Shown: positions 12,188-44,115, numbered from the stretch's first letter. The stretch is DNA of 52,243 bases from Branchiostoma floridae (GCF_000003815.2 NC_049990.1:1269209-1321451); one strand, 5' to 3'. Numbers and translations are program-made. Notes: generated by a model not told the origin, from the letters alone.

Positions 12188-15100
12188 GTGGGAGACCACT
12201 GTCCTTCAGAACACAGATGGGAGACCAATTTGTCTTTTAAGCCCACTTTGATCGGAGACCAGTTTGAGTCATCATTTGAGTCATTGCTCCTACAGGACTA
12301 TAGTTAATACAGTTTCAGACGTTTGTTGAAAGTCATTGATTCAGCATTGGTTTGACCAACTCTTCTTTTAACAAAGATTTCAGCTTCAATTTCTGAACAG
12401 CCTTTCTGGTGTGATGTGCTTTGTGGCACTTCTCTTAATTGCCTGTTGTTAATTCATTCATTACAGTTAAAGATGTAAAAATTTCAAAAACAAAGAATCT
12501 TGGTCTGAATTGCTTTATGAGATCAATCTGATGTGAAAATCACTTTAAATTCTTACAAAATGTTGTTGCTGATTTTCCAGGGAAGTTTCTACTGTGAGTG
12601 CTGTGAGGGGTACATGGGGCAGTACTGTGAGGAGATGGATGGTTGCCATGGCAACCCGTGTGAAAACGGTGCCACATGTTTGGACATTGAGGATGAGCTG
12701 GGAGATGGCAACTTCACATGTATCTGTCCACCAGGTAGGAGAGACACCTGGCAGTTACTGTTGGTGCTGCAGGTTTGAAAAGTTTACGTCTTGATGGAGA
12801 GACACATGACAGTTAATTGTGCATTAAATAGGATCATAGATATATGTGACAGTTGGCACGGCAAATCTTACTTGGTGCATCATCATCCACCTAGCAGTTA
12901 CCATTAGTACTGCATGCTCAAAAAGTTAATAACAGTTGTTGGTGCTTCATCATCAAAAAGAGAACTTAATAAATTCATCCTGTAATTGGGAGAGACGTAA
13001 GTTTCTAAAATATATATAACTTTTTAATGAGAAATAAAACCAACCTTAATAATGTTTTCCCCAGGTTATACGGGAACCAGCTGTTCAGATAAGATAGACT
13101 ACTGTGCTGAGTCCCCCTGTCAGAACGGAGCCCAGTGCCTCAGTGTGGAGTATGGACCTCAGTGTGTCTGCCTCACTGGTGGGTAGGATTTTCAATTTAT
13201 CTAAGTATAGGCTTTTATTACTGACTGTATGTTTACATCTGTGTTTGTGTTTTTGTGAATGATTCCCATTGCAGCATCAATAAATTTGTTCATCTCCTTT
13301 TTTTTCTGGGGGACTGTAAGTGTTGAAAGAAAAGCAGCATGAGTAAGGGGGTGAAGTCTGTCATCTACAATTGGCTTGTTTTCATAGCAAATGTTTTGAA
13401 TTATGCACTTCATTTAGATGTCCATATGGTGATTAGAGAATATATCAAAATTGCACAATACAAAGGTTATAATAAAGCTGGATAAGTTTTGTTGCTTTGA
13501 ATTTGTATTTGATCTCAATACCTAAAACCTTCATCATATATAGTATCAGAATTGACTCTGTCCTTATTTCCCAGGTTTCACCGGTGACCTCTGCCAGTTG
13601 ACCCTTGACCCATGTGACAGTCGGCCGTGTCAGCACCAGGGTATATGCCATAGTAACACGACTCACTACCAGTGCGAGTGTCCCCCTGGCGTTAGCGGGC
13701 AGAACTGCGAGATAAATGCTGATGAGTGCGCGTCCAGCCCGTGCCGCCACGGAGTCTGTGTGGACAGGGTCAACGGCTACCAGTGCTACTGTGTGCCAGG
13801 TAGGAAAGACACCTAGCAGTTACTGTTGGTGCTGCAGGTTGACATGTACGACACGTCTATGCAGGATTTAACGGCCACCACTGCAAACATATGGATTTTG
13901 TAGCTTGTTGTTTGCAATTTTGTAGTGGATGTGTCAGAAGATGTTAGCTTGAATGATTGGTTCAAAAATAGTTTCTGTAGTGATTTATAGATATAAGATA
14001 TCACCATCTGTAATCTTCATGCAGGTTTTAACGGGCACCACTGTGAACATGAGTACAATGAATCATCTCTCAGAACCCTGCCTAAACAACGGGGCTTGTG
14101 TTGACCAGCTGAACCTGCAGTTATGCCACATTTAGTTTATATAATCACCAGTGACTGTCATACAATCATATATATGTATGTCCATGCAGGTTTTAACGGG
14201 CACCACTGTGAACATGAGTATGATTAATGTCTATCAGAACCCTACCTAAACAACAGGGCTTGTGTAGACCAGCTAAACCTGCAGTTATGCCACATTTAGT
14301 TTATATAATCACCAGTGACTGTCATACAATTATATATATGTATCTCCATGCAGGTTTTAACGGGCACCACTGTGAACACGAGTACGATGAATGTCTCTCC
14401 GACCCCTGCCTCAACAATGGAGCATGTGTGGACTGACTAAACCTACAGTTACACTTATGTAGTACATATGATCATTTATACACATATCCCCATGCAGGTT
14501 TTAACGGGCACCACTGTGAACATGAGTACGACGAATGTCTATCCAACCCCTGCCTCAACAACGGGGCGTGTGTAGACCAGCTGAACCGCTTCACCTGCGA
14601 GTGTGGGGAGGGGTACAGGGGCGAGAGGTGTGAGGTCAAGGTTGACCTGTGTGCCTCTAACCCCTGTAAGAATGCCACCGCCTGCATAGACCAGGGGAAC
14701 ACTGTGCACTGTGTATGTGCTCCTGGATTCACAGGTTAGATTCTTATGATTTGTTGACACACTCTTATTTTATTTCCTTTTGCCCATCTCAGTGAAACTG
14801 TTTAGCAGTAGGGCCTTGGAAAGCATACAAAACATATAAAATGAATACATTCCTGACAATCCTAATATTATCATATTATACCAGTTATGTTTATGCAAGT
14901 AGTATAATGTAGAAAATGGAAACATATCTTAAACTTTATCAGCTGACTGAAAAACTTTTATCTTCAACTTGAAACAAAAAGAGGGATGTTACTTGTATCT
15001 TCACTATGTATGTCTCCTATTCTTTTTGAAAAAGGACTGTGAGCATTTTTGATGAGTATCATCAGACATGTCAGAGTATGGACCCATATCTCAAGAATCA

Positions 15101-17739
15101 TATAGACTTCCAAGACTTCCGATAAGACATCTAAGACTCAAGAAGTAATGTCTTAACATGTCCCCTCCAGGTTCTTAGTGTGAGGTCCAACTACAGGTCT
15201 AAGGGAGACTCAGCCCGGTACAAACATTTGGATGTGCCAATGTCTTTGCTCTGGACATATCTTACGCATGTACAGTAATGGCTTACCGTGTTCCTTCCAG
15301 GTTCCCAGTGTGAAGTCCAAATGAATCCCTGTCAGATACAGCCATGCACAAACGGTGGGGCATGCGAACCTCATGGTTTGGGACATGTCTTAAAATCACA
15401 GTAACATCTTACCATGTTCCTTCCAGGCTCCCAGTGTGAAGTTCAGGTGAACCCCTGTCAGACCCAGCCCTGTGTAAATGGTGGGACATGCCAGCCTCAT
15501 GGTTCTGAGTACATCTGTGTGTGTATGCAGGGTTACATAGGCAAGGACTGCACAGGTTGGTCATAACAGGAACGGGACATTATTGAAAGACTTTGCTTGG
15601 TTTTGCTGTGGGCACATATCATTTGTATACAAGCCAAATGAACCTTCTATTCGAGAGTAAAGAAGCTCATAGATTAATGCAAATTGTCTTTTCTTTAGTA
15701 ATTATAGTTGATTTTAATGAAGATTGGGTTAAGAAATTTACTGGTCTTGTCCTTTTTTTGGCAAACATATTTGGCCTCCACTTTTCCAAATGTTTTTCTA
15801 GAAGTATACTTCCAGTCCAATCTTTAGCTTCAAAAGCTACTTGTTTTATCAATAATTAGTAGATTTTCAGTATGTCAAACCTGTTTATCTTTTTGCTCGC
15901 ATTTTACTGTTCCCCCCACAGAGAAGGCACTAGAGGCTGAAGGTGACACAGGCTTCTACCACTCGCCAGTCTTCCATGAGCACATGCGCATCCTGTACAC
16001 CGTCACCGGTATCCTAGCAACCGCCTTCGTTGCCGTCATCGCCGTGGTGATGTACGGCGTGTGCCGCGCCCATCACTGGTTCAGAGGTTACGACGAGTTT
16101 GACTCGCTGCCAGATGACGGTCAAAGGTCAAGGAAGGTGTCAATTGAGGACAACGGCAGTAGGTCAGGCACTCCAGTACGAAGGTGGGTAGCATTCTTTT
16201 TAATATGTTAATAATATTCATTATAAAAAAAAAATCCCCTCATACTGGCTAATCTTCTAAAACCCTGGGAGAGACATCAACCTTTTCCATAGCAGAGACA
16301 CCTAGCTACTACTGTTGGTACTGCAAGTTAGATTCTGGGGCAGCATTTTCTTGATAAGGTTGTTGAAATGTAGACTGTCAGTACTATGTGTAAGCACTAG
16401 AGTGTGAGTACTATATATATATATATATATACCCAATTCTCAATGGGTTCAGGATTATGAAACCAGCATCATCAAACAGCTTTATAGCAGGGACACCTTG
16501 CTGTTGCAACTGGTACTACAATTCGGATGCCAAGGCTTTTTTGTGTGCTTGTTCTAAAATTAAATCTACATGTAGCCTATTATCTGCCTGTAGGTCTCGA
16601 CAGTACTACTATATCATTAGAGACACCTACATGTAGATGTTGCCGATAATACTGCATCTTAGACTTCTTGGTACTGCATGTTCTAACCAAGTCTATTCCT
16701 CTGCCTGCAGGTCTCGAAGGGTCCAGGACTATGTTGACAGCAGCAGCATCCACCAGTTACATAAGAGAGACACCTAGTTATATAGGAGAGACACCTAGCT
16801 GTTGCAGGTTGTTCTAATCTAGTCTGTCCCTCTGCATACAGGTCTCGTCGTGTCCAGGACTATGTTGACACCAGCAGCATCCACCAGTTATATAGGAGAG
16901 ACATCTAGCTGTTGTAATTGGTACTACACGTTCTAATCTAGTCTCTCCCACTGCCTGCAGGTCTCGAAGGGTTCAGGACTATGTTGAGACCAGCAGCATC
17001 AACAAGCTGTATAGGAGAGACATCTAGCTGTTCCAATTGGTACTGCATGTTCTAACCCAGTCTCTCCCACTGCCTGCAGGTCTCGAAGGGTCAAGGACTA
17101 CGTTGACACCAGCAGCATCCACCAGTTATATAAGAGAGACACCTTGCTGTTGCAATTGGTACTGCATGCTCTTACCCAGTCTGTCCCTCTGCCTACAGGT
17201 CTCGAAGGGTTCAGGACTATGTTGACACCAGCAGCATCCACCAGTTATATAGGAGAGACACCTAGCTGTTGCTATTGGTACTACAGGTTGTTCTAAGTTC
17301 GTCTCTCCCACGCATACAGGTCTCAAAGGGTTCAGGACTATGTTGAGACCAGCAGCATCCACCAGCAATGTATTAGAGACATCTAGCTGTTGTAATTGGT
17401 ACTGCAAGTTGTTCTAAAACTTCCTGTTCCTCTACACTCAGGCCTCGTTGTGTTCAGGAGAGTGTGGAGATCAGCATCATCCTCCAGCAATACAGGAGAG
17501 ACACCTAGCTGTTGCAATTGGTACTGCAAGTCTGATCCCAAGGATTATTATGTGCTTGTTCTAACCCAGTCTCTCCCACTGCCTGCAGGTCTCGTCGTGT
17601 CCAGGACTATGTTGACACCAGCAGCATCCACCAGCCCCGCCCGTCCGTCCAGGCCATCTATGAGGCGACCAGTGTCGACTTTACCGACACCAGCGGGGAC
17701 CAACCACTACTCAACTCACTCAAACCCAAGAGAGTCTAA
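10999..17739 (+). CDS. dner: DNER orthologue (Delta/Notch-like EGF-related receptor), 5' partial
   Basis: Ten exons, all GT-AG and in continuous phase: 10999-11108, 11434-11606, 12045-12187, 12581-12734, 13065-13178, 13575-13799, 14498-14734, 15427-15555, 15922-16183, 17589-17739 (stop TAA). They encode 565 residues. The order matches vertebrate DNER: a conserved non-EGF segment ([33 protein letters not shown]), eight EGF repeats, one membrane helix, and a short tail with a YDEF sorting-type motif that ends [14 protein letters not shown]. No DSL domain is seen. DNER is a neuronal single-pass protein implicated in Notch signalling. Signal peptide and first EGF exons are missing and probably lie upstream of the window. 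Three exons carry upstream truncated copies. Confidence 0.92.
12581..13799 (+). CDS. dner: dner exons for EGF repeats 1-5 of the visible block
   Basis: Exons 12581-12734, 13065-13178 and 13575-13799 encode consecutive EGF repeats with six-cysteine spacing: [28 protein letters not shown] through [35 protein letters not shown] and [11 protein letters not shown]. Exon boundaries fall in the CxCxxG|(Y/F)TG position in phase 1, typical of EGF exons. Just inside the introns after 12734 and 13799 is a shared block, GTAGGARAGACACCT followed by GCAGTTACTGTTGGTGCTGC, which recurs in the repeat array near the last exon. Confidence 0.92.
13864..14497 (+). repeat. Array of truncated copies of the next EGF exon, with acceptors
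   Basis: Four truncated copies of the start of exon 14498-14734 precede it, beginning at 13864 (degenerate), 14025, 14190 and 14354, spaced 144-165 bp. Each has its own ATGCAG acceptor and the first 40-100 bases ([11 protein letters not shown]). All lack the second half and the donor. Copy 14025 is frameshifted, copy 14190 has TAA right after GAGTATGAT, and copy 14354 has GTGGACTGA. Copies 14025 and 14190 share the following intron segment TTATGCCACATTTAGTTTAT. Confidence 0.9.
14498..15555 (+). CDS. dner: dner exons for EGF repeats 5-8
   Basis: Exons 14498-14734 and 15427-15555 complete EGF repeat 5 ([10 protein letters not shown]), then encode [34 protein letters not shown] and [16 protein letters not shown], ending MQGYIGKDC. 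Both are the last, complete member of an array of truncated copies, and only these copies have intact frames and a donor that keeps phase 1. Confidence 0.92.
15171..15426 (+). repeat. Two truncated copies of the last EGF exon start, with acceptors
   Basis: Copies begin at 15171 and 15301, before the true exon at 15427 (spacing 130 and 126 bp). Each follows a CTCCAG or TTCCAG acceptor. The first reads GTTCTTAG and stops at once. The second keeps an open frame like the true exon ([20 protein letters not shown]) until TAA at about 15402, but lacks the exon end and donor. Confidence 0.85.
15922..16183 (+). CDS. dner: dner transmembrane exon
   Basis: Encodes a short membrane-proximal stretch ([16 protein letters not shown]), a hydrophobic helix of about 23 residues ([20 protein letters not shown]), then [19 protein letters not shown] and a basic/serine tail start ending TPVRR. 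YDEF is a YxxF motif in the same place as YEEF of vertebrate DNER, which acts in dendritic sorting; conservation of function is inferred. The exon joins upstream in phase 1 and downstream in phase 2. Confidence 0.92.
16433..17588 (+). repeat. Array of truncated terminal-exon copies (decoy acceptors)
   Basis: Eight copies of the start of the last dner exon begin at 16594, 16711, 16842, 16961, 17080, 17199, 17320 and 17442, mostly 117-131 bp apart, with a more degenerate relic at about 16433. Most follow a pyrimidine-rich CTGCCTGCAG or GCATACAG acceptor. Several keep the tail frame [15 protein letters not shown] and then diverge to LYRRD(T/I) and a TAG. The inter-copy segment carries TAGGAGAGACACCTAGCTG and TTGGTACTGCA, related to the block after exons 12734 and 13799. 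Confidence 0.92.
17589..17739 (+). CDS. dner: dner terminal coding exon (cytoplasmic tail)
   Basis: Completes the phase-2 arginine codon and encodes [20 protein letters not shown] through [20 protein letters not shown], ending in TAA at 17737-17739. The C-terminal [11 protein letters not shown] resembles the end of vertebrate DNER (DKPL.T.IK.K). It is the only copy in the array that continues past SSIHQ in frame with a plausible tail. Confidence 0.92.
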
Positions 17740-17960
17740 GATGTTGGATCATGTGAAGTGTGCGGACCCAAAATCTTGTATTGGTACCCAGATAGCCAGC
17801 AATTACTTTCTTAGACTTAGATCCTTCTGTGTCTGGTGACTGAAAAGCTTCTATGAACTGTCTTGATATTCATCACTCTCTGATGATGTAAATAAAACGT
17901 CTGTATCTAGATAGATATAAAACTTATATAAGAGTTAGAAATAAAGCTTGTAATAAAGAA
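17740..17960 (+). terminator. dner: dner 3' UTR with three AATAAA polyadenylation signals
   Basis: AATAAA hexamers lie at 17891-17896, 17940-17945 and 17952-17957, 150-220 bases after the stop codon, suiting cleavage near 17910-17980. Which one is used cannot be told from sequence. Confidence 0.6.
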
Positions 17961-19134
17961 GAGAATGCATATGTAATGTGATGCATGCATGGATGTAAGT
18001 GTAAAGTGAGAAAATCATTGTCCCTGTCAAATTCCAACACAGTTTTAGAATAATTTGCTTCCTTAACCTTATGCTTTAAGCATTTTGGCTACTTCTAACT
18101 TTCTAGTTCAAATTCCATGTGTAGAAAATTAAGCATGTTGTTCATCCTCATCATTGATAATTGCTAATAGCATAGGTACAGAAGTTCTCCATGACTCCCT
18201 TGTACAGATGATGAAAAGCTTCCTGTACTTTATACTAGTCACTGCACTATATTCTACTGCAGAATGTAAAAATACAGCTGGATGTACTGTACAGAAAACA
18301 GGCTGAAAATGATGTAAATAATCTACCAGTAAGAGGGAAAGTCTTGCCAATAACGTTACTCCAAAACTAGTGCCAATTAGCATGCACACATTGTCAGGAA
18401 ATATGTGTAGCTATTCAAATATTAGTGTGTAGCTATGAAATGTGTAACTATTCAAAATCATTCCAGTTGTTTTAGATGTCAATGAGAAAGATGGCAACTT
18501 ATGACCTTTGTATGAAGTCTTGCTTATTGCTAAATGATGATTGTCTTCCAGTCTTCCTGTGCCTATTGTAAAACAAATATTTTATGTTGCTTGTACCTTT
18601 AGCATTGGTTAGGTCATAATGGTAAGGGTGTTTTGCCCCAAACCCAGAGGTACCTGCCGCCCATGGTTAGCCTTTTGGGAAGGCAATTTGCATGGCTTTC
18701 TTCACTCCACTCATGTGCAGAAGTTGCTACCTAGCTTCAGTTGGGGAAGTAAAACGTGGTGGAGGGAAAGGGTTTGGATTTGCCTTCCAGTACTGTAACA
18801 AAGACACCGTGGACAACATTATCCCACAGCCCCTATGCCCTTTGAAAAAGCTACATAATGGGACATTTTACCCCAAAGTTTATTATGATTGGTGTGAATG
18901 GCAAGATGTTCAATGTATGTGTCGGTCCGTCGAGGACATCAACAGATGCCAACACGGGAAGCATGCTGGACCCTCCTTCTCCATTGGAAGCAAATGTATG
19001 TGTAATATGCTAAAAAGTTGAATTGAAGAAGAATCTAAATGTATATGTAGAGCGATATGGTTTGCAAATGAACAATCATGTACATGTATGCACTTTCTGA
19101 GACCGCAGAGTTTTAATTAAAGAGCACGATAGTT
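17961..19134. other. Convergent intergenic stretch with an unrecognised Cys-rich frame
   Basis: Between the two convergent genes. A plus-strand frame at 18692-19021 (109 codons) is rich in cysteine (PLCPLKKLHNGTFYP, CEWQDVQCMCRSVEDINRC). I recognise no family and see no splice or promoter support. The remainder is AT-rich and without clear content. Confidence 0.35.
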
Positions 19135-19153
19135 TCGATGTTTCCACATTTTC

Positions 19154-19159
19154 TTTATT
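19154..19159 (-). terminator. Minus-strand AATAAA signal for the DCX-EMAP gene
   Basis: TTTATT on the plus strand gives AATAAA on the minus strand, about 960 bases beyond the TGA at 20123. It is a candidate polyadenylation signal, implying a long 3' UTR. Other signals in the AT-rich interval are possible. Confidence 0.35.
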
Positions 19160-20122
19160 GACAGTCATTTTTCACCTTGATACAACAAGGTTTTGTTCAT
19201 TTTGTGCCACTTATACACTTTTGTCATAAATGTTTGACATGCATAAGATAAACATTTTATGTAGAAGATATCAATACATTGAGCTGCCACAGATATTATA
19301 AGAGAGTATCCCACATTTAAGATCAGAACATTTCAAATACACATTTGAGATAATCTCATTTGTGCGTAACACATTCCGTAACGTTTCATAACATCAAGCA
19401 TTGTGAAGCAGGAAATAACTCTATAAGGTGTTACTAAAGATAGTGAGGGATGATAAAGAGAGATGACTACATTAACGTTTTGCTATACAAAAACAAGATT
19501 GGCTTTCTCAAATGCCAACTGGTCTGCCTATAATATACCTAGTACCTCTTTTAGTACGTTTAAAAGTACCAACTCTTATAGATAGAAGCTTTTGTATCTT
19601 ATGCATATAAGGCGTCTTGATATTGAACGATGATCTATCAATGTCTTCAAAAATAGAAAATCTACTCACAGTTTGGCACAAAGTAACGAAGGATCTGTAC
19701 AATGATTTACAAGGATTACCTTTAACTTCAGTCACCTTAGAAATCACATAATATAAACTTTCTACCGAAAATGATTGCTGTCTTATAATTACAAATACTG
19801 CATATATCACGAACAACTCATAGTTAAGATTAGAATCTCCCTTTGTTACAAGACGGACATTACTTATAAAAACGCAATGCAGTATCGTTTATTTGCCAAT
19901 TATATCAAAATGTTTTCCACAACGACCTGTTACTGGTTGAAAACATATAGAGTAGTACACAAAATTGCCATCAATTAGACATTTCTTTTAAAAATGCTTG
20001 AAAGCTGCTCTTTAAAGGAAATGCATTCTACAAGATAGTACTCCTGACTATGGGCGTTCCTCTAAAACTCTATGCGCACTTCCACTATCTTCCAGCAGAG
20101 GGCGCTACGCGACGGTCCCAGT

Positions 20123-40406
<20,284 letters not shown>

Positions 40407-40574
40407 CTGCGGAAACAAGGGCAAAGGTCACTGGTACAAGCCTGATTCAAGGGTCCATTTTCAGCGTTTAAGTCTACCTCATACTTACTTGAAGATGCCC
40501 TTTTCTTTAAAAAATGTAATAGAGCTTTCATATTAATGCGACAGTTCAGGGTGCAAACTTTCAGATTTGGTCCA

Positions 40575-40629
40575 TTACTTTGCCTGTGCAGAACCCTTAA
40601 TAACAAGTCGTCCTCCGTTACGAAATACA
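40575..40629 (-). repeat. Diverged acceptor-side copy of doublecortin exon 40290-40406
   Basis: Minus strand reads TTTCCCGCAG then VFRNGGRLVIKGSAQAK and a TAA. It resembles the VFRNGDSL start of the true exon with the same acceptor. It may be an old partial duplicate or the remnant of a second doublecortin repeat. Confidence 0.45.
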
Positions 40630-41479
40630 CTGCGGGAAATATACGGCAATCAGAGATGGCAGATCCCCCTCCCTCGTTAGTTTTGCCAAACAATATGCCA
40701 AATATGATTATTGCAATCATCAAAGCCATTACTAAGTCGGAGCAAAAGTAAACTTTTAGCAATGCAAACTACCAAATTTATGTCAGAAGAAGTTTAAATC
40801 ATGCTCTTTGAAGCTTAAGAAGTCTTGTATCATTTGCTCGCAGCTCGTTAATAGGGCCTTGTTAGGAGTCGTTACTTCTGGAAGAAGTAAGAAAGTCATC
40901 AATATTGTGCACTAGGGGCGGCATTACGTTGGTAATTATATAGCAGTGCCTTTTCCTATTAAGGAACTCGTTTCGTTTCTATTAACTTTATGTACATTCT
41001 TAAACGACCTGGTTGAAGATTATTTTCATTCTCTCCTTGTCTTCCTCTCTCTCTCCCTCTCCCACTGTCTCTATCCTTCTCTCTCTCTCTCTGCCCCCTC
41101 CCCCCCCCTCTCGCTCTTTCTCTCGCTAAGTAGAAACTTTTGGACTGTCAATTCAGCTAATATCTTAAGATTTACCTCCTATCGGAATTTCGCTGATCTT
41201 ACCAGATTGCAATCCCGAGATCATGAGACCAAAGTACTGCTATGGCATAAACTACAATCGCATAGATATTTCGGGACTCAAACTTCAGAATTTAAAGCAG
41301 CTAGAATTCAACCCAAGCCCCCATGGCCATGTTTTTATATCAAAATCAATGATTAGTATTACTGTAACACTATCCATTGCGCAAAATGTACTCTTTCAGG
41401 AGCGCTAAGAGATGTTCACAAAGGTCGACCATGACACAAACGTGTACGTGTACTATACTGAACTAATTACGCACGGACT

Positions 41480-42900
41480 ATATCAGACATGGAAAGAGTT
41501 AAAAGCCTGACAAGGTGGCGCCGCTCTGAGCGTCTGACAGTCTGGGGCGAGGAAAACACGCTCTGTATCAGTGAACATGTCGGTCAAGGTGACTTCACCG
41601 TGCTCTCGTGGGCAGGAAATAAAGCTCATGTTTAAACTGCGTAGATAGATTCTCATCTTGCTTGACCAACTAGAAAATCTCGTTATTTAGTTCCCCTAGA
41701 AGAGACATGTTGAAGTCTATCAGTGTTCATACCGACTGGCTTCTGAGTTGACTGAACGAAGCTCTTATGTACAGGAAATGAAGCTGCGACTTCATACAAG
41801 TTAAGTTCATACAAGATAAATGTTCATGTCGCTCGACCAAGCTGAAAATCTCGGTATTGCGTCTCCGCTGAAGAGAAATGATGTATTCCGTACCAACCAT
41901 ATCATTCGAGATGGCTGCACAAGCCTCTCGTGCGCAAGAAAGCTCAACCCAATTCCGTACAAGCTTTGATAAATGTTACTGACGCACACCTTACGTTTAA
42001 AAGAATATCAGAATCCAATCTTAGACGGGGAGCCAGAATGAAATATGTTCTCGATCAATAGTCGCGTCGTGTGCGTGAAGAGCGCAATTCACCTCCATGC
42101 AAGTTATACGCTTAGATTGATGTTCATCTTATAACGCTTGACAGGGCCAACAATTCCCGCTGTCACTCTCAGGCGAGGAGAAATAAGCTGCCTGTCATTG
42201 ATCTGGTAGGTTAACTGCGAGGTACTCGTGCAATTGAAAGCTCCCAGCAAGTTTGAAACGTTTTGCTGGGAATGCTTGCATTCATTCTCAGGCAAAGAAA
42301 TGAGTTATCTATCATTAATCGTTTCTCCAGGTCAACTGTGAGGTGTTCGTGCGTTTGAAAGCTCCAAAAGAGTTTGAAACGTTTTGATAGATGTTCACCT
42401 CATGATCCTCGACAAGGTTGACAATTTCGTCTTTCACTCTCGGACGGAGAGAAATACGTTACCCGGTACTGCTCGCGTAGGTTAAGTACAAGGTGCCAGT
42501 ACGTGTCAAAGCTTGAGTGAATTCTGCAAGTTTGAAACACTGTAACGAATATTCCGGTACGTAGCCTGAGCCAAAGCTGGAAATTTTGGCATTCATTCTC
42601 ATGTAAAGATTACTTTATCTACCATCAATCCTGTCTGCAGGTCAACCGCAAGGTGCTTGAGCTCGTGTGTAATACAGTATGAAAGTTTGATACGACTTCA
42701 TACCATGTACCTCGACAAAGGTGGCAACCAATGTTTTGTGAATAAAAAATATGTTCTCTACTCTTGATCGGCCATGGTGCTTGAAAACATTAAGCCAAAT
42801 GTGCTTCTGATATGAACAAAGTTAGAAATCTCAGCACACAGTTTCCACGCGTACATCGCTGTTTGTGATTGATGTCACGCATACGCTGGAGGCAACCCAT
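41480..42900. repeat. Degenerate tandem array, unit about 140-170 bp
   Basis: A diverged motif, CTCGACAAGGTTGACAATTTCG or similar, then CACTCTC.GG.GAGAAAT, recurs near 41664, 41836, 42142, 42412, 42570 and 42711, with an intervening GTTTGAAACGTTTTG and GTTCGTGCGTTTGAAAGCTC. No continuous frame and no obvious transposon ends. Confidence 0.55.
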
Positions 42901-44087
42901 AATATCGCAATGTGAAGAAAACAAACGTATCTCAGGCGCACACAAAACCCACTCGTGAATTCCCTATCACCCTAATGCCATTGTGGAACAGCAAGATAAA
43001 TGTACCCCTGATATGCCTTTTGAAACATCAGCCTGAGATGTTGAAATCATGGCGCTATTACACGCAGATGATAAATATCGGAGAGCAAAGGGCTTTTGCG
43101 GCTTGTCTTTTCCCGGCATACAACCTCCGGGCAAAACTATACATCATGTACTATGTACTCTGTGCCGCTGACACAGGCACTGTATTCACCAAGGTCGTCC
43201 AAGGGCACAGACGAGCGCTTTGACATTCCTTAGGCGCCATTTTCACTAGACTCAGATAGCTGAGCGATATATGCAGCAATCAGCATTGGATCTGTGTAAC
43301 CATACGTTCATAAATAGAATATGATACAAGATGTAAAGATGTGATTTAAAAGACAACAAAACACTTTCATTTTAATCATTCATGGTATGAAATTTGTCAA
43401 TTTTGATAAGGCAAAAACTCCACATTTGTGTGGTGTGATTGTGAATGTTCCATCAGTAGAATGTTAGTTATTTTTACTCCGCGTACCGTAGGTACGCTCG
43501 GGAGTAAAAATATTGTTTTCATCCTGTTTCTTTCTTTCTTTCTTTCTTTCTCCTGTCGCGATCGTTAAAGTGATTCCTCTCCGTCGTACCTGCACCGAAT
43601 GACCTGAAATTTGGCACAAAGGTAGAGTGGGCCAATACCCAGATGGTTTTTTCTCCTTTTTTTGATAGATACCTTTAAAATGATTTTATGGATGTTTTTA
43701 GGTCCATTTCTGACCATGACTATATATTCTTGCCTCCCGTGCCCAGGTACTCAGTCCAAATGACCTGAAATTTGGTATGGTACTGCGGGAGATAGTTATT
43801 AAAAGAACCAAGCTATCATTTTTGGCCCAAAATCGCTTCATAATGATTTATAAGCCGGTTTGGCGGGGTATCTACGTGTATTTTCATGCGTTTCACGCGT
43901 TTCGCGCGTGTCACCATATATGGTCACGTCCCGCGAGTGACGTAATGTGGTGCAGCTGTGAGTTGTGCCTAAATGTAATTACCGCGTCACCAATACGCGC
44001 GGCACTTAGCGGAAGCGATGACCTGATTGGGTACAGCAAATGAGGAAGTGTCTTTCAAATTAGCAGCTTAACCATACCAGGAGAGCA

Positions 44088-44115
44088 TGTCGTCGGGGAA
44101 GAAATTTGTTAAAAG
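44088..44115 (+). other. Possible first coding exon of a lost transposase
   Basis: ATGTCGTCGGGGAAGAAATT then TGTTAAAA|GTAAGT encodes MSSGKKFVK and ends in a strong donor. Further on, at about 44660-44745, a frame reads SGTKSHQEEDSKVKCKKCSH and HYE, a CxxC...H pattern like the start of a BED zinc finger. A foldback and the retrotransposon disrupt the region. Very tentative. Confidence 0.2.

Noticed and set aside
14025-14450. Extra EGF repeats of dner
   Set aside because: The copies carry a frameshift or stops and have no donor; only 14498-14734 keeps phase and domain.
10999-17739. Delta, Jagged or Crumbs identity for the EGF gene
   Set aside because: No DSL or laminin G domain is visible, and the pre-EGF segment and tail fit DNER.
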